DNA of 12,051 nucleotides, from contig JAUXKG010000035.1 in assembly GCA_030624355.1 (NCBI GenBank), forward strand, positions 1-12,051. Reading direction: 5' to 3'. Source of the stretch: Acidobacteriota bacterium. GTDB lineage: Bacteria; Acidobacteriota; UBA6911; RPQK01; JADFOI01. Every line of letters begins with the position of its first letter. The stretch's first letter is position 1. The translations under genes and the position numbers were made by a program. Below are positions 7,576 to 12,051 of this stretch, piece by piece. The notes beneath the pieces were generated by a model. It was given only the letters and a program-made list of their open reading frames with translations. It made no database searches and had not been told where the DNA came from.

Positions 7576-8349
7576 ATGCTACTGGCGATTGATATTGGGA
7601 ACACAAATCTGGTCTTAGGCGTTTTCGAAGGTGATCACCTCGAGCACTCATGGAGAGTGGCCACACGCAGAGATGAGACGGCTGATGAGTATGCTCTGTT
7701 GTGTCGAAATCTCTTTGAGCTGGCAGGACTCTCTCATTCCCAACTGGAGGGCATTGTCATTTGCTCGGTCGTCCCTCCATTGAACGACTCCTTCGAAACC
7801 ATGTGCAATGTCTATTTCGGGGTGGATCCGTTCTTTGTGGAGCCGGCCGAACAGGATCTGATGCCGATACGGTACACTCCTGTTTCCGATGTGGGTGCCG
7901 ACCGTATAGTAACTGCGGTGGCTGCCTTCAGGAAGTTGAAAGATTCGGCCATTGTGGTGGATTTCGGAACGGCGACCACCTTTGACGCGATTTCCAAGGA
8001 GGGAGAATACCTGGGTGGGATCATTGCTCCCGGTCTGGACATTTCAGCTGAGGCGCTTTACAGCCGGGCTGCTCGCTTGCCTCGGATTGACATCCAGAAG
8101 CCTTCCGGTGTGATTGGCAATTCCACGGTGGAAAGTATGCAGTCGGGTCTTTACTACGGATATATAGGACTGGTGGATGGAATTCTTAGACGGATGAGAC
8201 AGGAGCTGAAGGAGGCCAAGGTTATTGCCACCGGCGGGTTAGCGCCTTTGGTGGCCGTCGAGATCGATCGGATCGACTGTGTGGAAGAACACTTGACTCT
8301 ATCCGGTCTGGAAATATTCTATCGTTACTTCCAACAAAAACGTCGTTGA
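7576..8349 (+). CDS. coaX: Type III pantothenate kinase
   Basis: A 257-residue kinase of the ASKHA fold that phosphorylates pantothenate, the first step of CoA synthesis. CoaX enzymes are typically not feedback-inhibited by CoA and need a monovalent cation (family knowledge). Motifs: phosphate-binding DIGNTNLVLGVF (6-17), VGADR (106-110, with the catalytic aspartate Asp109), VVDFGTATTFD (127-137), GGIIAPGL (147-154) and ATGGLAPL (218-225). Length is normal. ATG 7576 opens directly on the motif-bearing strand MLLAIDIGNTN, so the start is secure, with GAAGAG nearby as a modest ribosome binding site. Its TGA stop overlaps the TTG start of the next gene (TTGA at 8346-8349), which suggests translational coupling. 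Confidence 0.95.
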   Translation: MLLAIDIGNTNLVLGVFEGDHLEHSWRVATRRDETADEYALLCRNLFELAGLSHSQLEGIVICSVVPPLNDSFETMCNVYFGVDPFFVEPAEQDLMPIRYTPVSDVGADRIVTAVAAFRKLKDSAIVVDFGTATTFDAISKEGEYLGGIIAPGLDISAEALYSRAARLPRIDIQKPSGVIGNSTVESMQSGLYYGYIGLVDGILRRMRQELKEAKVIATGGLAPLVAVEIDRIDCVEEHLTLSGLEIFYRYFQQKRR

Positions 8350-9032
8350 ACAACTATTTCAATTACTTTACCGAAGTGGAGGAACATTTTTCCAGGAGGA
8401 GGGGGAAGAACCTGCTGGTCTCCCCTCTGGATTGGTGTTTGATTGAGGTGTGGCGAGAGAACAGCATCCCTCTGCATGTGGTCCTGCGTGGAATAGATCA
8501 GAGTTTCGAGACCACACAGCGATCCCAAAAAAGAGCTCCCCGCAGCCTTTTTTACTGTCATCCTGCCGTGCTCGAGGCCTTTGAAGCCTACAACCGGGCC
8601 ATGCTGGGAGCTTCCAACGAGTCGACCGGGGAGAGTCTTCCCCAGGTGGCTGAAGAGTTTTCTCAGGCAACGGTTCTGGACTACATTCATCTCCTGGAAG
8701 ATCGACTCCATGAGCATTCCGGTGAGGCATTCCGCAGGTCGGCTGCCCGACTGGCTGCACTGCGAACAGAAGGTTCTTCCGGTTCGGAGATGGACTTTCA
8801 GCAGATCGACCGTGATCTGATTCAGGTTGGAACCATGCTGGCTGAAGCCCTGAGAGATGAAATCAGCCGGGACAGGTTAAAGGAGCTGCGAAAGCTTGTT
8901 CGAGAGGAGACACGCATATACCGGAAACGCCTGACCAAAGATGTCTATACTCGCCTGGAAGAGACTTACTTGAACCGCAAAATCCATGCACTCTATCGAC
9001 TGCCGGAATTCAGCCTTCTGGGCATGGAGTGA
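8346..9032 (+). CDS. Conserved hypothetical protein coupled to coaX
   Basis: A 228-residue protein of unknown function. The first 55 residues are the most characteristic: NYFNYFTEVEEHFSRRRGK, then SPLDWCLIEVWRENSIPLHV and VLRGIDQSFE. From memory, Acidobacteriota carry a similar protein; I cannot name a domain. The N-terminal part could be a small helical (winged-helix-like) unit, but this is a guess. The rest is largely charged helix: LLEDRLHEHSGEAFRRSAARL and a run rich in Arg, Lys and Glu (about 165-215). There are no membrane segments, signal peptide or metal motif. The start is TTG 8346, sharing bases with the coaX stop; no ATG or GTG lies near the N-terminus, and the conserved-looking segment begins right there. 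A weak start with overlap suggests coupled, lower expression. Confidence 0.75.
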   Translation: MNNYFNYFTEVEEHFSRRRGKNLLVSPLDWCLIEVWRENSIPLHVVLRGIDQSFETTQRSQKRAPRSLFYCHPAVLEAFEAYNRAMLGASNESTGESLPQVAEEFSQATVLDYIHLLEDRLHEHSGEAFRRSAARLAALRTEGSSGSEMDFQQIDRDLIQVGTMLAEALRDEISRDRLKELRKLVREETRIYRKRLTKDVYTRLEETYLNRKIHALYRLPEFSLLGME

Positions 9033-9375
9033 GAAGAGGCTGACCGCCTGACCCATGGCCGCTGACAACTGACAGCTGACAGGGGGCACTACGCCGATCG
9101 TCTTGATCCGTGTCCTCTGACCTCCTGGCCAGGCTTACACCTGACATGGACGTTGCTTGGATTTGTCTTTATCGGTAGGGGAAGCCTCCTGGTTGCCTCT
9201 GGGGGGAGGTAGACTCCTCTGCTGGGTGACAGGGAAGCAGCAATCAGGAGACTTCAACTACTTTTACGAGTATTTCCTTCTACTGTTCCCTAGATTGCAG
9301 AAGTAAATCGCCAAGAGATCCTGTTCCTCTGGTATTCAGGTGACCAGCCTCTTGTGTAGGTTAGAAAGAGATTGT
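9033..9375. other. Gene-free stretch, partly repeat
   Basis: About 340 bases between the hypothetical gene and the PilZ gene's 3' end. The first third is the intergenic repeat (copy B). The middle (about 9172-9235) is purine-rich with CCTCC/GGAGG runs that could pair weakly. A short inverted repeat CTGGT/ACCAG lies in the last third. Plus-strand frame without a good start reads a 50-residue peptide ending DFNYFYEYFLLLF, which I do not recognise. I see no rRNA, tRNA, SRP RNA or clear terminator. Confidence 0.6.
9041..9146 (+). repeat. Heptad-like intergenic repeat, copy B
   Basis: Begins eight bases after the preceding stop. Modules in order: TGACCGCCTGACCC (9041-9054), GCTGACAACTGACAG (9061-9075, identical to 2431-2445), ATCCGTGTC (9106-9114), and a 29-base stretch at 9118-9146 that matches 10191-10219 at 24 of 29 positions. 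The arrangement TGACC...CCTGACC, then CTGACAACTGACA, then ATCCGTGTC is the same as in copy C. Confidence 0.65.
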
Positions 9376-9726
9376 TTAGGATGCTGAGATGAGGAGCAAA
9401 ACAAAGTCGTGCCGGGAGTGCCCCTTTTGAGAGTGATCCTGAAATTTAACCCCAATAGACTTCACAGTCTCATCACTGCGGATGTTAGAAAGACTATGCG
9501 CTACATTGGAATCTACCGAAGCCTTGATCTCTATCTCCTGGTCTTCCACTTTGCAGTGCACGGTGATGAGGGCTCCCTCAGGAGGAATAAGGCCAGTCAA
9601 CTCAGTAATGAACACTCCACCCATGGAGACGTCGGTGATCCTGCCCCTGATGGGCTCACCCGTGTGTGTGATGGAGCAGGGAATGGATACGTCCCAGCGT
9701 TTAGCTTTGCGTCTTTCCTCGTTCAT
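9376..9726 (-). CDS. PilZ-domain protein (probable c-di-GMP receptor)
   Basis: A 116-residue stand-alone PilZ protein, probably cytoplasmic. The two c-di-GMP-contacting motifs are present: RKAKR (residues 6-10, the RxxxR box) and DVSMGG (32-37, the [D/N]xSxxG box). They are followed by a beta-rich barrel (VFITELTGLIPPEGALITV, EIEIKASVDSNVAH, SIGVKFQD). The last 18 residues (about 99-116) extend beyond the usual barrel end. Output target is unknown; PilZ adaptors commonly affect motility, pili or polysaccharide. It starts at ATG 9726; an overlapping out-of-frame ATG at 9730 is not used. No Shine-Dalgarno is seen. It is an isolated minus-strand gene with no diguanylate cyclase nearby. Confidence 0.85.
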   Translation of the reverse strand: MNEERRKAKRWDVSIPCSITHTGEPIRGRITDVSMGGVFITELTGLIPPEGALITVHCKVEDQEIEIKASVDSNVAHSLSNIRSDETVKSIGVKFQDHSQKGHSRHDFVLLLISAS

Positions 9727-9896
9727 CCATCACTATACTACCAGCTTTCAAGAATGCGACCCAGGCTGACCTTGAAAGCACAACACTCCCTGGAATGAGG
9801 CCTGTTAAAGTCACAGGGCCAGGTGGAACGATCCATTGTATAAAGGTAGGAGGAAATCAGATTAGTGTTCTTCAACAGTTTTAGCTTATGCTCTTT

Positions 9897-9904
9897 AAAG
9901 GAGG
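9897..9904 (+). promoter_or_regulatory. Strong ribosome binding site fixing the 9910 start
   Basis: AAAGGAGG, a near-complete anti-16S match, lies five bases before ATG 9910. It shows that translation starts at MATIFLQHR rather than at the in-frame upstream codon at 9865. Confidence 0.8.
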
Positions 9905-9909
9905 CCAGA

Positions 9910-10179
9910 ATGGCTACTATCTTTTTGCAACATCGAATTGACAATTACGACACTTGGAAACCGGTCTATGATGGAGACGCAGAGCGACGGAATGACGCAG
10001 GGTTGACAGAAATAGGTGTCTACCGCAAAGCCGGAGATGAACATCTGGTGTTGTTGGTGTGGGTTGCCGATAGCATCGAAGGGTTTAAGGCCATGCTCAA
10101 CTCGGAAGAGCTCAAAGCCAAAATGCAAGAAGCTGGAGTTGTAGGTGAGCCCGAGGTCTGGATTGCCGAGGGGATGTAG
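9910..10179 (+). CDS. Small dimeric alpha/beta-barrel-like protein
   Basis: An 89-residue protein, MATIFLQHRIDNYDTWKPVY at the start, with VYRKAGDEHLVLLVWVADSIEGFKAML in the middle and EPEVWIAE at the end. This layout (strand, helix with NYDTWKPVYD, strands, FKxML helix, strand) resembles small ferredoxin-like dimeric alpha/beta-barrel proteins that are often labelled cyclase or antibiotic-biosynthesis-monooxygenase-like. No reaction can be assigned. There is no signal peptide. It is a single-gene unit between the divergent PilZ gene and sdaA; a repeat follows its stop. Confidence 0.75.
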   Translation: MATIFLQHRIDNYDTWKPVYDGDAERRNDAGLTEIGVYRKAGDEHLVLLVWVADSIEGFKAMLNSEELKAKMQEAGVVGEPEVWIAEGM

Positions 10180-10190
10180 GGTTGATCTTT

Positions 10191-10296
10191 TGACCACCTG
10201 ACCAGGCTGAAAACTGACAGAAGAATCGTTGCCAACCCTCAGAATCCGTGTCAATCCGTGATTACAGAAACCAAGTCTGTCAATCCGTGGTTTCTG
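10191..10296 (+). repeat. Heptad-like intergenic repeat, copy C, with hairpin
   Basis: Starts 11 bases after the preceding stop. Modules: a 29-base stretch 10191-10219 resembling 9118-9146, then AATCCGTGTCAATCCGTG (10243-10260) and a further CAATCCGTGG (10281-10290). The last copy lies within a perfect 9-base inverted repeat, CAGAAACCA (10265-10273) and TGGTTTCTG (10288-10296), with a 14-base loop. No T tract follows, so it is not a standard terminator. It lies about 75 bases before sdaA. Confidence 0.65.
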
Positions 10297-10371
10297 AACT
10301 TCAGTGAGCTGGACATGCAGTCCGATTCTGTATCGAAGTGATCGATTCAGCGAAATTGAGACTTCTAAGAA

Positions 10372-11760
10372 ATGAATATCAGTCTTTTTGAGCTTTTCAA
10401 GATTGGCATCGGGCCCTCCAGCTCCCACACGGTGGGCCCGATGGTGGCAGCCTATCGGTTCTTGAACGATCTATCCGACCATGAGGATCTGCAGGAAATC
10501 ACAGCCTTGTCGGTCGACCTGTACGGATCCCTGGCCCTGATTGGAGTGGGCCACGGGACCGACAAGGCGATCCTTTTAGGCCTTTCAGGAGAACAGCCTC
10601 ATCTGATCGATCCCGACCAGGCCGATAAAATCGTATTAGATATCCGCTCCACCAACCAGATCGCCCTTTTGGACCAACACAGTATTGAATTCCATGTCGA
10701 GGACTGTCTGAGATTTAACAGCAGGGAACGATTGCCGTTTCACTCCAACGGAATGAAGTTCACTGCAATGGGTTCAAGCGGTCGCCTGCTCCGGCAAGGT
10801 ACGTATTATTCTGTTGGAGGCGGCTTTGTGTTGGAAGATTCGGAGGTCAACCTCGATCAGGAGAGCAGTTCGGATCAAAATGAGACCCTCCCCTACCCAT
10901 TTGATTCAGCTCGCGCTCTGCTGGAACACGGTCGTGAGCAAGGGATCGGTATCGCCCAGATGGTGCTGGCTAACGAGAAGGCCAGGCGGTCAAATGAAGA
11001 GGATATTCAGGCCGGCATCGATGAGCTATGGCAAGTGATGCAGGGGTGTATAGAGCGCGGTTGTCGAACATTCGGAATGCTGCCTGGTAATCTCAAGGTG
11101 GAACGCCGTGCCGGCAAACTTTGTGAACGGCTTCAGCAGCGAAAAGGGGGTTCGGCCTCAGATCCAATGGAAGCGATGGATTGGGTCAACATTTGGGCGA
11201 TGGCAGTGAACGAAGAGAACGCTGCCGGCGGTCGGGTTGTGACTGCCCCCACCAATGGTGCCGCCGGAATCATTCCCGCTGTGGTCAAGTACTACGACGA
11301 GTTTTGCCAGGATGCCAGCCGGACCGGCATTCACGATTTCTTCCTGGTTGCCACGGCAATTGGTGCCCTTTACAAGAAGAATGCTTCCATCTCTGGAGCC
11401 GAGGTCGGCTGCCAGGGAGAGGTGGGGGTAGCCTGCTCGATGGCCGCTGCAGGTTTGACCGCGGCCCTGGGAGGGACCAATGAGCAGGTCGAAAATGCGG
11501 CCGAAATCGGTATGGAGCACAATCTGGGTCTTACCTGCGATCCGATCGGAGGCCTGGTACAAATTCCCTGCATCGAGCGCAATGCCATGGGAGCAATCAA
11601 GGCTATCGATGCTTCAAGAATGGCCTTGCTGGGTGATGGTGTTCACAAGGTGTCTCTGGACAAGGTGATCATCACCATGCGCCAGACCGGCGCCGACATG
11701 AAAACCAAATACAAAGAGACTGCCAAGGGTGGCCTGGCCGTGAACGTGGTGGAGTGCTGA
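10372..11760 (+). CDS. sdaA: L-serine ammonia-lyase (iron-sulfur serine dehydratase)
   Basis: A 462-residue single-chain enzyme that converts L-serine to pyruvate and ammonia using an oxygen-sensitive [4Fe-4S] cluster; no PLP is used. The N-terminal beta domain opens with ISLFELFKIGIGPSSSHTVGPM (3-24), the hallmark SSSHT loop. The C-terminal alpha domain carries TAPTNGAAGIIPAV (291-304) and the cluster cysteines Cys347 (GCQGEVG), Cys389 (TCDPIGG) and Cys400 (IPCIERNAMG). The chain ends in NVVEC: in the Legionella enzyme the C-terminal cysteine reaches into the active site as a cluster ligand, and Cys462 here is likewise the last residue. Length is normal. ATG 10372 has a weak ribosome binding site, but the protein begins exactly where the family does. 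It is overlapped at the 3' end by the antisense comEC frame. Confidence 0.95.
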   Translation: MNISLFELFKIGIGPSSSHTVGPMVAAYRFLNDLSDHEDLQEITALSVDLYGSLALIGVGHGTDKAILLGLSGEQPHLIDPDQADKIVLDIRSTNQIALLDQHSIEFHVEDCLRFNSRERLPFHSNGMKFTAMGSSGRLLRQGTYYSVGGGFVLEDSEVNLDQESSSDQNETLPYPFDSARALLEHGREQGIGIAQMVLANEKARRSNEEDIQAGIDELWQVMQGCIERGCRTFGMLPGNLKVERRAGKLCERLQQRKGGSASDPMEAMDWVNIWAMAVNEENAAGGRVVTAPTNGAAGIIPAVVKYYDEFCQDASRTGIHDFFLVATAIGALYKKNASISGAEVGCQGEVGVACSMAAAGLTAALGGTNEQVENAAEIGMEHNLGLTCDPIGGLVQIPCIERNAMGAIKAIDASRMALLGDGVHKVSLDKVIITMRQTGADMKTKYKETAKGGLAVNVVEC

Positions 11761-12051
11761 ACACAGATTGAACAGGAACCGTCTGACCCCTGACCAGTGT
11801 CGAGTGTCGAGTGTCGAGTGACAATTGATAACTGACAAGAAGAAGCTTCCAGTTGATGCCATCCGTTTCTATTCGAATACTCCCCCATTGCGGGGTGCTC
11901 AGAACTGGCACCCGGGCCCCTTCGAACCGTTTCAGAGTGGAGGCTGCAGGGTGTCCGAAGCGGTTTCTTCGTCCCGCCGAGATGATGGCCAACTGGGGCT
12001 CAGTGGCCTTCAGTAATTCCGTGGTGTTGCTGGTATGACCGCCGTGGTGTG
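11672..12051 (-). CDS. comEC: ComEC/Rec2-type competence protein, C-terminal part
   Basis: The 3' end of a gene whose start lies beyond the window edge. The 125 visible residues begin HHGGHTSNTTELL, followed by PQLAIISAGRRNRFGHPAAS and RVPVLSTPQWGSIRIETDG. This is the end of the metallo-beta-lactamase-fold domain fused to ComEC, the membrane channel for DNA uptake (HHG metal motif, RNRFGHP signature). A stand-alone beta-lactamase-fold protein is the alternative. The domain should end near residue 70-75 of the visible part. The frame then continues through the intergenic repeat (SYQLSLDTRHST) and 89 bases of antisense sdaA to a TGA at 11674-11672. About 50 C-terminal residues are therefore probably a recent extension without domain function. 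Confidence 0.75.
   Translation of the reverse strand, partial: HHGGHTSNTTELLKATEPQLAIISAGRRNRFGHPAASTLKRFEGARVPVLSTPQWGSIRIETDGINWKLLLVSYQLSLDTRHSTLVRGQTVPVQSVFSTPPRSRPGHPWQSLCIWFSCRRRSGAW
11761..11839 (+). repeat. Heptad-like intergenic repeat, copy D
   Basis: Starts immediately after the sdaA stop. Contents: ACACAGATTGAACAG, then TGACCCCTGACCAG (11784-11797), then three perfect tandem 7-base units GTGTCGA, then GTGACAATTGATAACTGACA. Same word types as copies A-C. It lies inside the tail of the comEC reading frame on the other strand. Confidence 0.7.

Noticed and set aside
9180..9250. SRP RNA, because of GGGAAGCAGCAATCAGG
   Set aside because: The conserved domain IV loop (GTCAGG...GGAAGG...AGCAGC) is not present as a pairing helix.
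9865..9909. Longer N-terminus for the small barrel-like protein
   Set aside because: The strong AAAGGAGG at 9897-9904 fixes the start at 9910, and the extra residues read through the ribosome binding site.

Overview
The window is a chromosomal stretch of a free-living bacterium, most likely an acidobacterium or a close relative. GC content looks middling by eye. Several small uncharacterised proteins resemble families I remember from Acidobacteriota: the pair at 181-676 and the protein directly after coaX. The organism has selenocysteine machinery (selA), makes purines de novo (purH), makes CoA through type III pantothenate kinase (coaX), and breaks down serine with an Fe-S serine dehydratase (sdaA). 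I see no integrase, transposase, phage gene, CRISPR array or toxin-antitoxin pair.

Layout. 181-676: two small plus-strand genes in tandem, a conserved hypothetical and a cysteine-rich zinc-ribbon-like protein. 677-867: no convincing gene, only a short minus-strand ankyrin-like fragment. 868-955: tRNA-Leu(CAG) on the minus strand with a readable promoter. 1056-2411: a CoA-disulfide-reductase-type flavoprotein. 2520-4532: RNase R. 4492-5892: selA on the minus strand, its 3' end overlapping that of RNase R by 41 bases. selA and purH diverge from a 100-base gap holding promoter-like signals. 5993-9032: purH, coaX and an unknown protein run in the same direction, and coaX and the unknown gene overlap at TTGA. 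9033-9375: about 340 bases without a recognisable gene. 9376-9726: a PilZ-domain protein on the minus strand. 9910-10179: a small alpha/beta-barrel-type protein. 10372-11760: sdaA. 11672-12051: the 3' end of a ComEC/Rec2-type competence gene entering on the minus strand.

How the genes relate. These are mostly housekeeping functions rather than one pathway: RNA decay, selenocysteine-tRNA synthesis, IMP synthesis, CoA synthesis, thiol redox and serine catabolism. CoaX and the CoA-disulfide-reductase-like enzyme could both bear on CoA/thiol status, but they are about 5 kb apart and not in one operon. SelA works on seryl-tRNA(Sec), but no other sel gene and no selenoprotein is visible here.

The most unusual feature is a family of short heptad-like repeats (units such as CTGACAA and GTGTCGA, plus ATCCGTGTC words). 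They sit in four gaps, each just after the stop of a plus-strand gene: 2412-2457, 9041-9146, 10191-10296 and 11761-11839. The last copy is read through by the incoming comEC frame, which then runs 89 bases into sdaA antisense. I found no clear new defence or mobile system. The best leads are this repeat family, the comEC readthrough, the possibly leaderless selA, and the unknown genes next to coaX and at 181-676.
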